Source: Silene latifolia
Lineage: Eukaryota > Streptophyta > Magnoliopsida > Caryophyllales > Caryophyllaceae
Length of the DNA stretch: 64,000 bases
Direction of reading: 5' to 3'
NCBI RefSeq assembly: GCF_048544455.1
Contig: NC_133538.1
Coordinates: 7,119,658 to 7,183,657 of the forward strand
Shown here: one piece after another, positions 23,333 to 36,258 of the stretch
Numbering within the stretch: position 1 is the first letter of the stretch
Layout of the letters: the number at the start of each line of letters is the position of its first letter
Notes under the pieces: generated by a model
The model's database searches: none
What the model saw: only the letters and a program-made list of their open reading frames with translations
Told to the model about the DNA's origin: nothing
Made by a program: the position numbers and the translations under genes

Positions 23333-25270
23333 CTACTCATCAGCCTCCTCGTCACGGACGTCCTCCACCGTGAACTCTGGATCCTCCTCCTCTATCCTCC
23401 TCCTCTGCTCAGCTCGAGCTCTCTCCGCTGCCGCCTCCGGGTCCTCGTCCTCCTCCCCCTCCTCCTCAGCAGACTCCGGGTAACCCTCAGCTGGGTACCG
23501 ATAAAAGAAAGGGTGTGGCCAACCCTCTGGGATCGGACGGTGTCGACTCAAGTGGTACTCATATAGAGGGAACAAAGTCAAAGCTAAGTCCCGCTCCATA
23601 CGATCCTGTCTCTCTGCAATATCAACTAACAAACCATCACGACGCACTTGGTCCATGACCGAGGATGCCTCGAAGGGTGGTGGAGGTACAAAATTAGCCG
23701 GAAAGACCGGCTGTGCCTGTGTCTGGTCGGCGGATGCGGGAGTAGGAGTAGGAGTAGGAGTCGGGATGGGAGTAGCCGTGGAAGGCTGGACACTCCCAGA
23801 AGGTGTGGACCCCTCTCCAATCTCAAGTCTACGCCGCTTCTTGGCGGCGGGTAAAGTAGTGGGTGGTTGGACCTGGAGGTGGTAGTCTGGCACTGGTGGA
23901 AGTCGGGCGCCCCTAGCGACATTAGGCAAAGGGGCTAGACGGGGGAGAGTGTCACAAGGTAGGTCCACAGACAAGGAACCGTCTATCTTTCATGTCTGGT
24001 AGTCTGTGGTCAGCCAATGCTGAGAGTGCATGGCATCCAGGCTCAAGTACGTCTCTCCCCGAAGGTACGGTAAGTCACGTGGCTAGACAGAGAAAAGGGA
24101 ACGGGTAAGAATGGTGACCATGCCACCGCAGGCACTAGATCCCGTGACCTTCATCCCCTGGGCCTGGAAGTACTGGGCAGTCAGATAGGCGATGTTGAGG
24201 GTAAAAGGACCCTCGCAGTCAATGTTCAGGTAACCGCCTATGATGGAGAGCTCGTTGTTGTTGATGTTGTTTGGCTCCTTTGGGCCAAAAATGGTACTCC
24301 CCATCAATCTAAGAAAGTAACGGGCAGGGGGAAGGTGGACCTGTGCGAGCTTTCGCTCGGGAAAGGTGGTCTGGGCCAAGGTCCGCCAAAGCTGACGAAT
24401 GACCCTCCTAGGGGCGGTAGCGTCACCCGTAGAGGAAAGTCTAAGTCTACTACCAAACTCCCCCAAAGTCATCGAAAAAGTCCGGTTGAACAACCGGAAA
24501 GACACAGAAGAACTAGTGGGGGCAGCGTCGTGTGCCCCGGAGGAGAAGGTGAAGGAGCTGAGGAACTCAAAACTCAGCTCCAGAAAGGTACTGCCACTCA
24601 TAACAATGAGTCCGGCCATCCCCGTGCCCCGTAAAAGCTCACAAACTGACTCGTAGATGCCGAGTCTCTCAAGTGCCGGTTTATCTAAAAACCGGGAAGG
24701 TACAAACTCACAGCCAAGGAGGTTATAAAACCTCTTACGATGTACACCGTTAATGAAAATTAACTGCGGGTAGTCGGGGTGAGAGTCGAGGGAGTTGTCC
24801 CCTCGGACAGTGACCGTGCCAGAAGGAGCAGCTGAAGTGGAAGTGCTAGGAGCTAGCGTAGAACGGGAACGTCCACGACCTCGGGCCCGGCCTCTAGAAC
24901 CCAAAGTAGAAGCCCGTCCAGTGACGGTGCGAGGAACTAGGGACGCTCTAAAGGCAGCTGCAATCGCAGGTGAGTCCGCCACAGGTGTGCTCACCGTGGC
25001 TGGAGTAGAGGTTGTGGCTGCTGTGACCACCACTGAGGAAGAAAGACTAGCAGTAGTGCTAGCAGTGGTGGTGGCTGTGACTAGGGTAGCAGCTGAAATA
25101 GAGCTAGCAGCAGTGCTAGCTGACGTAAAAACAGTACCGGCGGATGAAACTAAGAACACAGGAGTGATGGCCGGTGCAGAGACAGTAGTAACAACAAGGA
25201 CTACCGTCTCAGACAGAGACAAAGACGGACTAGCAGAAGAGCTCGACGAAGGCATCGAACTAGAATCCAT
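23333..25270 (-). pseudogene. Athila I ORF2 (env-position ORF), two in-frame stops
   Basis: I start it at MDSSSMPSS (25270); an in-frame ATG 54 codons upstream adds a less likely hydrophobic extension. The N-terminus is low-complexity Ser/Thr/Ala/Val followed by an RGRARGRGRSRS basic patch. The conserved domain reads HRKRFYNLL, LERLGIYESVCELLRGTGM, FLELSFEFLSSF, FRLFNRTFSMTLGEFGSRL, then ARYFLRLMGSTIFG. Stops at 24083 (TAG) and about 23977 (TGA) interrupt one continuous frame. The tail carries a Pro/Thr repeat, a KKRRR basic motif and a strongly acidic end to 23333. About 645 codons in all. In Athila elements an ORF in this place is called envelope-like; I see no convincing membrane anchor, and the function is unknown. 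Confidence 0.75.
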
Positions 25271-26528
25271 CCTGAATAAATAGAGCAGGGGAATTGATAA
25301 GAAAACAGCGGCTAAACAGCATGAAAACAGCGTGAAAACAACATGACAATTCCCAATCAGTCGAAAAATTCGACTACAACCCATAAATTCCCAATTTTTC
25401 TCATAAAAATTCGAACAAAAGCATGTAAACAACGATAGGTGATGATAGCAAATTACAGCAGCAATAATTTACACAAAAATGTGGATAAATTGAGCAAAAG
25501 ACAGCAGCGAAACCAGGTGACATTCGAAAACCAGGTTTCAGTCGAAAATTCCGACTGTAAGGACCCCTAAATGCAAATTTCGCGCAAAATTCGAATTAAA
25601 CATGTAAAAAACAGTGAGGAGACGGGAATGAGCATCAAGTAAGCAAGACTAAGCATTGAATCAAAATTATAGTCGATAATTTCGACCCAAAACAGAAAAT
25701 CGAAACCGTAGGTTCCTATTCACTTCATAAAAGGCAAAATAAATGAAATCAAAATGCAATGAGGTGTAGGAATTACTTACTTGATGCTAGAGATCCTAAA
25801 AATAACAATTAATCGACAATAAATAAGCAAATTAGGCGATTTTTTGAACGAAAACCACGGAACCCTAATTCCCTTAATAGACTGAGTAAAGCAACACAAA
25901 TCAAGGGGAAAGTAGAGGGCTTTTGTCGATTAATTAACAATGAACACAATGTAGGTGACGGATTTGGTAAAAGGGCAAGAGAAATGAGGGATTTGGGGTA
26001 TTTTGATCGCAAAATAGGAAGGGAGTCGAAAAATTAGGAATGAAATGAATTAAAGATGAAAAAGAGGGAAGTTAAAGAAACTTCCTTCGCGTGATTTCCA
26101 CTTTTACTCGATTGAGTGGTTTAGAACTGCTCGATCGAGTCCTTCTTGTATTCATCTAATCGATCGAGTAGAATTTTACTCGATCGAGAACTCCTCTTTT
26201 CTGCTTTATTCGATCGACTGATATGGCATTACTCGATCAAACAGAATCCACTCGACCGAGTACAATAAGTACTCGATCGAGCTCTTTTCCTCGTGTTAGC
26301 TCTTTAATTCGTCATTCTTCCTTTGAATTTGCGTAAAATTCCCCAAACCTGCATAAAAACACTTGCAAAAATTTCCCAAAATACCAAATACGCAAAGTAA
26401 CAGTCTATAGTCTCTATCTACACTAAAAACTATCTAAATTCTAATTGTCCTAAATAAAAGCAATAAAAGAAATTGAACGGAAATTCAAAAATTGTTTATA
26501 CAAGTTGGTACACGGGGCATTTCCCCGC
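25271..26528 (-). other. Non-coding spacer between protease and ORF2 in Athila I
   Basis: No ORF, and nothing resembling RT, RNase H or integrase. It holds the CTCGATCGAG array at 26107-26283. In autonomous Athila elements several kilobases of pol would lie here. Confidence 0.7.
26107..26283. repeat. CTCGATCGAG array upstream of Athila I ORF2
   Basis: Eight or so copies of the palindrome and one- or two-base variants (CTCGATTGAG, ATCGATCGAG, TTCGATCGAC, CTCGACCGAG). It lies about 840-1,010 bases before the ORF2 start. The same motif family occurs in the LTRs. Confidence 0.85.
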
Positions 26529-27496
26529 TCACTTCCCAAAGCAATTCAGTAGCCCCTCGGAGGGCTCCTGACTGGAGGACGTCACCTCAGCAACATTGAT
26601 CGTCCTCTTCAGCTTCCATGAGCTTAAACTTGGATCATTCGGAGGAGAATAGTTCACATCCACATATGCGCGAACTTTTCTCACCCTTGCTCCTTTCTCA
26701 CCGGCTTTAACACTGTCACTCCCACTTTGACTGACATTAATTGCACAATGCCCTTTGACAGCTTCTTCATTGTTTTCATCTGTACCTGCAGCAGGACAAC
26801 ATACGAACTTTCCTCCTTTTTGCACTCAACCTGAGGCGGAGGGGTCACAATAGCAGCACAATGCTCCAAATTTTCATTTGGAGTGTCAATAATAGGGTCA
26901 ATAGAAGAGAGGGCATTGCAAGGCTGAGCTTGCATGGGAGCCCTCCGGAACTTAGACTGATGGAATATCAGCTCCTCGTCCCCAACTTGAAAAGTCAATG
27001 TCTTGCCCCCGACATCTATTACTGCACGGGCAGTAGATAAAAATAGTCTCCCTAAAAGAATAGGGGTATGTGCATCTTCAGGGATGTCAAGTACAACGAA
27101 GTCAACGGGAATAAAGAACCTCCCGATCTTAACAGGTATGTCTTCTATTACACCTAGTGGCCGTGATACGCTACTGTCTGCCATCTGAACAGTCATATTG
27201 GTGCAATTAAACTTTGTCAAACCAAGTCTCTTAGCCAGAGACAACGGTAAGACACTCACGCTAGCGCCAAGATCGCATAGCGCGTTATCAATCAAGTGGG
27301 TACCAATATGACACGGAATCAAAAAACTACCCGGGTCTGACTGTTTAGGAGGTAACTTATTTTGAACTAGGGCCATCCCTACCTCAGTCAAGGCTACCGT
27401 CTCATTATCACTAATGTGCCTCTTACGCGATAAAATTTCTTTCATAAAAGAGGGTACCTGTGTCAGCAGTTCAGCGAATGTCACAGTGACCTGCAA
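26529..27496 (-). pseudogene. Athila I aspartic protease and polyprotein end
   Basis: A retropepsin-like domain. The active site reads ALCDLGASVSVLPLSLAKRL (catalytic Asp retained, DLGAS in place of the common DTGAS), followed by GRFFIPVDFVVLDIPED and PILLGRLFLSTARAVIDV, the flap and second hydrophobic Gly-type segment (here GRLFL where families usually have GRPFL). After the domain the frame drifts into Glu/Lys- and Ser-rich sequence. A frameshift near 26700-26800 leads to a final stop at 26529 (SEGLLNCFGK). The polyprotein thus ends about 190 codons after the protease. It would cleave the gag precursor. Confidence 0.8.
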
Positions 27497-29309
27497 GCTT
27501 CTCAGAATCTCGGCAAATTTGCCGAATTATTGATTAGCTTTAGTACTCTGCAGACGCCTCGGAAAGGGAACCGTGATGGGTATCTCGAGTCCCTTGTTTC
27601 TCTCTTCCAACGTGTCACCGGATTAAGCTTCATATCCTTTGGACGCTTATTTCCTCTCGAACGAGGTCTTTCAGGAGATTTCTCACTCGATCGAGCACTA
27701 GCAGGCTCTCGATCAAGCTGTCCATTATCCATACTACTCGATCGACCAAAATTCCCATTCGATAGAGTAGTTTCTTCAGCAGAGTCACTCGATCGAGTAG
27801 AAATTTCACTCGATCGAGCAGTTGCTTTTTCCCCGTTCACTCGATCGATTAGAAATTCCACTCGATCGAGCACTTTCTTCAGCAAATCTACTCGATCGAC
27901 CCGAGTCGATCGAGTACCTTCTTAGCCGTCAGCTCATTTCCTTTGACAGAACATTGTTCATCAGCTATTATTTCCTTCCTCGGGTCTGATTTCAACACTT
28001 CCGGTCCCTCATATGAACAACCGCTTCTCAAATTAATTAAATTTACCGTCTTATGTGGATTTTTGTCAGCTTGTGATGGTAAATGACCGAGTTTCCTTGT
28101 GGACTGGTTAGCGGCAAATTGGGCAACTTGAGTTTCAAGTGCCTTATAGAAGCATCTTTTTGTTGGTTGCTTAACTTCCACTGCTTTGTCAAAGACTGCA
28201 ACATAGTCTTCAACTCACCTATCTCACTTACCCCACCAGAAGACGAGGCACCTTGATTAGGTGTAGGAAAGGAAGGAGGCTTCGGAAAGCATTGTTGAGT
28301 CTTATGTGGAGGGACATATGACTGCTGCTGGTGTGGAGGAGGGGTAGGATTGTGCACATTTTGACTAGTCCACCTCAAATTGGGATGGACTGCCCCTTGG
28401 TTATTATAATAGGAACCCCCTCCTTTCCTGTATTGTTGAAATGCAAGGACTGTTCCTTCTCTCAGTAAGACACCAACAAGCAGCAGTGACCGTCGTTGCT
28501 ACCACACCTCTCACATGTGACGGTCTCCCCTCTAGTAAGCATATGGACCGTCTGAGGCTCCCCAGTAGAATATAACTCCAACTTATCAAATCTAGCATTC
28601 ATGGCTTCCAGCTGAGCCACAACTTCTTATCGACTGCATGAACTGTTCTAATTCCATCCCTCGGGTTTCCATATTCAGCACTGTGGTTCGCCATCTCTTC
28701 AATAAGGGCCCATCCCTTATAATCGTCGGTATTCTCTTGGAGTCTCTCATTAGATGACGCATCAAGTATGGCTCTATGATCATCATACATCCCATTGTAG
28801 AACTAGTTAAACATAAACCACGGGTCAAAACCATGGTGAGGAAGAGACCTCACCAACTTCTTGAAACGGGACCATGCTTCATAGTGAGTCTCATCAGGTG
28901 CCTGCTTAAAACTCGTAATCTTTGCCCTCAGCTGATTTGTGCGCTGTGGAGGGAAATATCTCTTATAAAAAGCAAGAGCAAGGGTCTCCCAGTTTGTAAC
29001 CCCTGCGGCCGTACGGTCCAAATCAGTCAGCTACTCCCTGGCTGCATCGGTCAAAGAAAAAGGAAATAGAACTTCCTTAATCTTGTCTTGAGTTACCCCC
29101 TTTATGGCGGGGATAGTAGAACAGTAGTCCGTAAAGACCTCCATATGCTTTCTCGGGTCTTCACCTGCCACACCTCTATAGAGATTTCTCTCCACCAGAT
29201 TGGTATAGGAAGGACGGATGTCAAATGTATTCCCATCCTCAGTCTGGAGATTGAAACCTTTAGGAATATACGATGCTTTAGGCTCCGAGTGACTAGCAAT
29301 GTTCGGCAT
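27497..29309 (-). pseudogene. Athila I gag, with several stops and frameshifts
   Basis: Starts at MPNIASHSEPKAS (29309). The retrotransposon gag domain shows DPRKHMEVFTDYC, KIKEVLFPFSLTDAA, then a TAG (about 29031), NWETLALAFYKRYFPPQRT, HYEAWSRFKKLVRSLPHHG, another stop near 28801, and YNGMYDDHRAILDASSN. In other frames follow ARFDKLELYSTGEP with a short zinc-knuckle-like CERCGSNDGHC (28500-28540) and a Pro/Gln-rich stretch. The C-terminal spacer before the protease (27680-27925) contains CTCGATCGAG units translated in frame. At least three frameshifts. It forms the particle shell in functional relatives. Confidence 0.8.
27680..27925. repeat. CTCGATCGAG array inside the Athila I gag-protease spacer
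   Basis: Four exact palindromes and about six variants in 245 bases, inside the open frame 27885-27502. On the coding strand they give recurring LDRV/IDRV, ARSSE and TRSS peptides, so the DNA motif was tolerated within protein-coding sequence. Confidence 0.85.
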
Positions 29310-29604
29310 CTTTACTGGTTGATCAGCAGAAATAGGAATGTCTTCTTCTAAAGACTGGTCTTCTGCGAAAAGAGAATGATAGCTCTGGCTCGAAAGTACT
29401 CAAGTCTTCTTTTCGTGATTTTCTCTAAAGACGGAGTATATGCCTGAATAGTCTCTCTGGCTCTGAATCAGCTGAAACTAACTCCAACCTGTCTGACCTG
29501 GGCATAAACAACACTGAAAGAAAATAAATAAGAACCGCCTCAAGGAATAAAAATTCCCTGAAACGGATAAAATAAACGAATCAAAGACAGATAAGGCAAT
29601 TGCC

Positions 29605-29622
29605 TCCCCGGCAACGGCGCCA
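29605..29622 (-). promoter_or_regulatory. Primer binding site of Athila I, tRNA-Asp
   Basis: Minus strand TGGCGCCGTTGCCGGGGA, five bases inside the LTR end at 29628. It is complementary to the 3' end of tRNA-Asp, the primer typical of Athila. Confidence 0.92.
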
Positions 29623-29627
29623 AAATT

Positions 29628-31110
29628 TGATAAGTCTGTCGTGTACCTATCAAAAATAAACTAACTAAACTAACTATATAGCTAGGGAAGTCAGGTCGAT
29701 CTCCTCAGGGAGGCAAGATATCTGTAGAAGTCCGTCTATTTGGTCACAAATGGGGGGGTTGTTTAAATTGGTTTTCTAAACTAAAAGGTTTAAAGGGAAG
29801 AGAAGCAGAGACAAGAGCAGTAAAGGCAGAAAAATAGAATTAAACTATCAAATAGAGAAGGGACATGTCAGGATTTCGGCTCACTACGGTAGTCCAGTGA
29901 CTCAACTGTAAATAACTTAGACAAATTAATGCGAGACGGATATGGAAAGGTCCTTCCGGTCCACTTTCTACCCTAAACTTCCACTAACTTAACTTCTGTC
30001 CTCATCAGGGTAGTCTACTGTTCATAGCAGGCCTATTTAGTCCAATCTTCCGATCTAGGATTAAATTTAGCCAGATTAAAGGGTGACTCAGAAGCGTGCA
30101 ATCAACTAAGTCGGTAAAATACAGTTAAATTGCTATGGTGACAGAATCTCACAATTAATTCATCTAACCTACTCACTACATCGTCACATTTCTACCGTAG
30201 ATCCCCTAATCCCAACAAGAAACAAGTTTAGCTACTCATATCGCTATTTATACTATCAAAACTAACAGCATATAAATGACCAGCATTCAACATATTAAAA
30301 CGACAATTAAATTGCATAAAAGTAAATTAGGGCAGAAATTAAATGAAGTAAAACAAAGAATTAAAGTAAACAAAAGAGCTATTATTATTAAGAAAGGAGA
30401 AAGAGATTACAATCGTGCGAATCCGGCGTAAAGAACGACAAAATACGAGCGGAGTAATCCCGAAAGCGAAGTTACAGAGAAATATGAAAATGATCGATGA
30501 AAAAACGGAAAAAAAAGTGTCGATGATAATAGAATCGATAGCTAATGACCTAGTTGACGTAAGCTTAAATAAGAAATAAACTAAGTCCAACAACTAAAAC
30601 ACACTTACGGACTAATTAAAGCCCACACAAGCCTAAACCACTCGATCGAGTAAGGTAAATCCACTCGATCGAGCAAAACTCCAGAAAATCTACTCGATCG
30701 AGTAGAATAGTTACTCGATCGAGTAACCTCTCTTTTAACCACTTCTTGATCAAGTAAATAACTACTTGATCGATCAACTAAGGCCATAAAAACCACTCGA
30801 TCGAGTAATAAAACCACTCGATCGAGTCTTTTTCCTTCAAATCAGCCCAATCTCGTCACTGACTGCCTCATAAACCGTGCCTTCACGCATTTCAATGCAG
30901 TATCTCACTCTGGAAAATCCCGTCTCCTTAAAATGCATGCAAAAAGGACGAAAAATGGTACGATTCCATTACTTTCGCGTAAATTTCTACAAAACGGACA
31001 AAACGAACCAAAGTAGCCAATTCGGGGCATAATACTATATAAACAGTACAAAAATGCATGGAAATACGTGCTAAAATAGGCTAAAAAGACTATACAATAT
31101 GCACGTATCA
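29628..31110 (-). repeat. 5' LTR of Athila I
   Basis: About 1,483 bases, beginning TGATACGTGC at 31110 on the minus strand and ending ACTTATCA at 29628. TATA box at plus 30244-30252; CTCGATCGAG array at 30638-30830 with six exact units. The 84-codon frame at 30339-30593 also occurs in the other LTR but has no recognisable domain. Confidence 0.92.
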
Positions 31111-31115
31111 ACTCA
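31111..31115. repeat. Right target-site duplication of Athila I
   Basis: ACTCA, matching 20125-20129. Confidence 0.95.
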
Positions 31116-31254
31116 TCCCTCCAAGCACCCAGCTAAGATCCATACATCAACCTGTTAAGACCGATTACTCACCATAGTGGATCACGGCATAACAAACCAC
31201 ACAAGGTCAGCAACTGAGATATTAAAACAAAAGTAGACTCTACACGATTACAAC

Positions 31255-31433
<179 letters not shown>

Positions 31434-32164
31434 CCTCCAACCAACCACCATCTCTGACTGCCCGAAGGACCAGTCCTGCCAGTGGGGGACCGCAGCCGTT
31501 TCCACCTAAGCCCCGCTCATCTAATCCGAGCGATAAACTCATGTTCCTTAATGTGCACATCCCCTTCCGTGGTGGGTTCCACGGAGGGCGAACTAAGGGC
31601 GTGAAGCCACTCCCGCAAGTGACTCCACTCAACCGAGGGCGCACCTCGAGAACCACAGACAAACAATCACAATCAGCTGTTCAACAACAAACACCAACTA
31701 CTATACCAACACAACATTAACTACTACCACAACCAATAAGCAATACTGACTCTACACCAACCAAACAACATCAACAGACTCTCTAGACAATCACAGTAAT
31801 GAGTAGGCGAACCTACCTTTAGCAAACCGCAGCGATTCCGCGTCCGATCACACGATATCAACCAACCATGAAAACCACCTATACAATCAATACAACCACC
31901 CATTACTACCACTACAAACCTAACTGAAAACAATGATGACAATGATGATGATGATAACATACCTATACAAAGTGATCCGGCGTCAAGACCGATACCCGAC
32001 TCAAGCATCCGATCCCCATAGTGTAAGCATCCTCAAAGGCCTCAAGGAAAGGGATTATGGTGAAGGATAAAGAAGGTGACGGCATCTAGGTTTAGGAAAA
32101 AGAAGTGGGGAAATGATTTGGGGTTTCACGATATACGATTTATAATTCCCCGCTGCAATCTCGT

Positions 32165-32255
32165 TACTCGATCGAGCAACTAACTTACTCGATCGAGTGA
32201 TCTCTACTCGATCGAGCTCCCAAGCTACTCGATCGAGTAGCCTCAGCTAGATCGA
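32165..32255. repeat. CTCGATCGAG array in the element III 3' LTR
   Basis: Four exact palindromes plus a CTAGATCGAG variant within about 90 bases. Conserved at 61857-61948 in the other LTR. Confidence 0.9.
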
Positions 32256-32378
32256 GTACCACACAAACCAAAGCTCACCACGTCATAAGTCATCACTCGT
32301 AAAGTTTCCCAAGGTCAAGATCGGTGTCTAAGGTGAGTCAACGTCGGTCAATGGGTCCCTAAAAGGACGTGTATTACA

Positions 32379-32395
32379 GTCTTCCCCCCTAAAAA
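32379..32395 (-). promoter_or_regulatory. Polypurine tract of element III
   Basis: Minus strand TTTTTAGGGGGGAAGAC immediately before the LTR start TGTAATAC at 32378. Confidence 0.85.
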
Positions 32396-32902
32396 GAACT
32401 TCATCCCCAAATTTTGACTCATCCTCCCCCACGACGCAAGGTCAGAGAACCGAGATAACGACCATCGTTTATCCGAGACAGGTCAACACGATCGTTTAGA
32501 AATACCATCCTGCTACGCATGTTCATCCGCCATCATCATCATCTATCTTGGCAAATATCACACAACATGACTCCCCATCAGCCAATGACTTCCTATTGCA
32601 TCACCAATTACACATTGCACACAAAGATGACTAACTTGATTATTACTTGTACTCATCTCATGATATTACTCAAACGTAAACCGACACAACTTTCAGACTA
32701 TTCCTCCATCCATTACTTGCCAACAACTATCAGTCACAACACACTCAAAACAACAGTCCTATTACTGATAAACAACAGTCCTATTACTTCAACCACACAA
32801 CACAATTCTACCCATAACAACTCTACTACTTGCTACTGACATCCAACTTCATTATAACACATTGGACAATTAATTGAAAATAAGATACCACCACATGCCA
32901 CT
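32396..32902 (-). other. 3' internal region of element III, distal part
   Basis: Non-coding, A/C-rich on the plus strand, no ORF with recognisable content. It is continuous with 45139 onward once the CACTA element is removed. Confidence 0.6.
32900..32902. repeat. Left target-site duplication of the CACTA element
   Basis: ACT, matching 45139-45141. Three-base duplications are the CACTA norm. Confidence 0.8.
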
Positions 32903-32999
32903 CACTACTACAAATCCCTTATACTGATGACCCTTTTGTATTGATGCTTTCCTAAAGCGTCGACGTAAAAACCCCTCCAATTTTTTTTTTTTTGAATAC

Positions 33000-35900
33000 C
33001 GCCAAGTACAATTAGTAATAAGGGGCGCAATTTCTAAAATTCACGAAATAATCCCGCTAAAATATTCCTCCACTATCACCGCATTCATTCACGAAATAAT
33101 AGTATATAGTACTTGATCTCATCGTCTTCTACAAACGAAAACCTTAACTTTCAAAATTTCTCGTTCAATCACCATCAAAACGATTCAATCTGCCAATCAA
33201 TTCTACTTCTTCAACTCGCAAAGATGCAATCTGCTTATTACATATCATAGGTACGATTTTCTCATTCATTTTCAATTACTTGTATGTCATTGATGTTAAT
33301 TTTAATTGATTGAATCGGAATATGGATAATTTCGATCGAAAATTTCAATTGAAAATTTCAATTCGATAATTTATTGTTTCTTATTCATTTTCAATTAGTA
33401 ATTTCGATCGGAGGAATGGAAATAATAAATTTTCAATGTCCCACCTTCATATCTTATTACACTTATGGCTATCAGCTTTATAATTTCGATCTTCAGCAAA
33501 GATGATTAAGTTATTGTTTGATAATTTCAATTAATCGATTTTTATTTTGGGTTAATATGATGTTTTTCATATGTTTGGGATTTCATGGCCTGTTTTCTTC
33601 CTTAAATTCGCCCTCTGACAACGAGATTATGGGTTTCCTTGAGTATAATTTGTATAATTCATTTGCCAATTAATTCGAACTTAATTTGCTTGGCTATGTG
33701 TATAATTTGTCGTATTCATTCGACCTGACCAGAATGTTTGAGTTAACCCCTTTCAGTGCCATAGAATGCTCAATAGGCGAGTTAGTGACCTTTACTTGTC
33801 AATTGTGTGATTTGGTTTAGGTGAGTTAGTAGATAACTCAAATTGTATGATTTGGTTTAGGTAAGTTAGTAGATAGCTCAAATTTTTTGGTCTCCTTGTA
33901 ATGTGTTTCAAGATCTGTATGTTTTGTTCCGTATTTACGAGGTACCGTGAATTTAACTACCCATTTTACCAAAATTACCGATTTCTTGGTATGGTGGCTT
34001 CTCATTCTGTTGGCTGAGTGGATTAGTAGGAGGATTACACAATTCTTTCGTCTATGTCTTAGAAATTATAACGAGATTTGTTTGTTTGAGTTTGTTAACT
34101 CTTCTCAAAAGAAGAAAAAAAGGTGGTGTAGGGACTATTCAGTATTCTGTGAGTCTTTTTCTTACTGTGACATGTTGAAGGATATCTAGTGGCGTGATCT
34201 GCCTCTTTCATTGAATCTTCTTTAGTGAACACACACTGAAAGATAACTCCATCTTGTTGCTCTATTTGAGAACTAGATTATAGCAAGAGATATAGTGACC
34301 AGATAATTTCTCATTTGGATCTGTTTATTCTTTAGATGAACTAGAATCTTAGGCGTATGATAATTTCCATGAAGCAGTTTACAAATAATATTTTTGGCTA
34401 ACTGTGGTGTCATTTGAGCACAGTTGTTTTTATCTATGAGGAATGCTTTCGAATTTAGAAAGCTTTATGTGAAAGAGATTTTAGGCCTTGTTTGGATACC
34501 AAAAATGAAGGAAAAGGGAGGGGAAAGGGAGGGAGAATGGTTAGTGAGATATTACCCTCCAAATCTTTCCTTTGTTGGAGGGGAAACACTTTGCCTTGTA
34601 GGAGCGAAATGGAAGGATCAATTCCCCCCCTCCCCCCCCCCCCCCTTTCCTTCCAAACCCCTCTATCCAAACAAGGCCTTAATTATTATTGCTTATGTAG
34701 ACATGACTTAAAGGTGGTGATAAAAACGCCTAGGTTCATGTTTCACTGGGTAAATAGATGTATAAGTGTATCCTCTTAATTGACCACAAATCCACAATGG
34801 CCTGAATATATGTGATCCGTGTGATCCAATTTTTTGTTGGACATTTGTTCTTTCAAATGTGTATGCTGTGTTTAGAGGACAAGAATTTAGCTAATGCTTT
34901 TGATAATAAGAGAAGTGAAATACCCTTCAATATTAGCTTCTCTTTGTTCATGGACTTTTAGCTATGTTTCATTGAGAAAGCGTTCAGTGTAACACATTAG
35001 GACTTAGTAGTTCAGTGTGAAAGGTTGTTAGGAGTTTATTGTGAAGAGTGATTAGGAGTTTTATTTTGTATGACTTATCTTTTGTGGAGTAAGTTTATGA
35101 TACTAAGACCATTAGATTGATTAGGAGTTTTATTTTGTATGACCCGAGAGTGCTGAATGGAGAGGGAGTATCAGCACTGGGGTATTCCACTTGAGTCTGA
35201 CTTCTTGATCATATAATGAGCAGGCTGAATTTTTCAATCTCTCATCATGTCACACACTATCAGACTTGCTGCACTTTCAAAATTCATACATATCAGTAAC
35301 TCTAATCGCAAGTGTCAGTATAGCAATTGCTCTCACTTATTTTTGACCTTGCCAGTATAGAAAAAGATGATGCAAATTATACACTAAGACTGTCTTACAC
35401 CCTAAAATAGTTCATATGGCTTCAGCCAAAGTTTGGTTCAGAGAATAATTTTTGGGTTTTCTACGATGTTCCCTCCGATTTTTTTTTTACTTTCTACCAT
35501 ATACCCCGCTTTTTTGTGAATCATCCGGTATACCCCTAAACTTAATTAATAGCTCCAAAATGTGAATTAAGCTAAGTTTAACGTCAAACTCCGTTAACTT
35601 GTTGTTTTACTCAACTCTTACCTACACAGTTTACATCTTCTTCTTCCTTTTTTTTTACTGATTCTTCCTTCCTTTTCCCCAATATTTTGCTTATTAGTTC
35701 TCCTTGCTAGCTTTTTTATCATATTTCTGGCATGATAAATTTTAGTAATTTTTTTTCTTTTATAAATGTGAACATCCAATTTATGAATCACTTTTTTCTT
35801 TGAAGTTTGACCCTCCAATATTTTATTAATAATAACTTTCTTACATTTTGAATCTCAGGTGTGCTGTTGATTGCTCGCAAAATTTAGGGTTGCGATTTGT

Positions 35901-36258
35901 AGTTTCCGATTCATCTGTTTTTGGATATCAGGTACCACAAATAAAATAATTCTCTCCTCTTCTCTTCTTTTGTTTAGTTTCCTATTGGAGTTTTTATTGT
36001 TTGTGATCAACTTCGGTGATTCTCGTTTTATGTATATTTTCTCTAGTTAATTAAGCCATGTTCACTTCTTTATCTACTTAAACATACAATGAGTATTAAA
36101 ATAGTTAAAACGTTATTATTTTTACAGTTTCATGATTAGTCGTTATTTATCTTGTACTCTTGGGACATTAGCAAATGTTATTTTTCTACAACGAGTATTA
36201 ATATACTATACATGTTTAATCAATATGGGCGTGTCTGTTTTTTCTTTTTTGTGTAGAC
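33000..36258 (+). other. 5' region of the CACTA element
   Basis: No transposase coding sequence. AT-rich, with a MITE at 34484-34678. A consensus 3' splice site (TTTTTTGTGTAG) ends at about 36257 two bases before the transposase ATG, indicating a long 5' intron. Confidence 0.55.
34484..34678. mobile_element. Tourist-like MITE
   Basis: 195 bases with terminal inverted repeats GGCCTTGTTTGGAT and ATCCAAACAAGGCC and a TTA duplication on both sides (34481-34483 and 34679-34681). This is the PIF/Harbinger pattern. The interior is purine-rich on the left and C-rich on the right, which lets it form a hairpin. It has no coding capacity. Confidence 0.85.

Larger units (their letters stand above)
20130..31110 (-). 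mobile_element. Athila I: gypsy element with gag, protease and ORF2 but no RT
   Basis: About 11.0 kb. On the minus strand: 5' LTR 31110-29628, tRNA-Asp primer site, gag, aspartic protease ending at 26529, about 1.26 kb of non-coding sequence with a CTCGATCGAG array, ORF2 (25270-23333), a 1.7-kb 3' region, and 3' LTR 21603-20130. LTRs begin TGATACGTGC and end in TATCA or TACGTATCA-like variants. There is no RT, RNase H or integrase and no obvious scar where they would be. The LTRs are nearly identical, so the insertion is recent. Confidence 0.9.

Noticed and set aside
24335-25283. Plus-strand open frames of 85-162 codons
   Set aside because: Antisense shadows of the Athila I ORF2, whose low-complexity GC-rich sequence leaves both strands open.
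29605-29622. Possible tRNA gene 3' end
   Set aside because: Only the 18-base primer-complementary segment is present, next to an LTR; no cloverleaf sequence around it.
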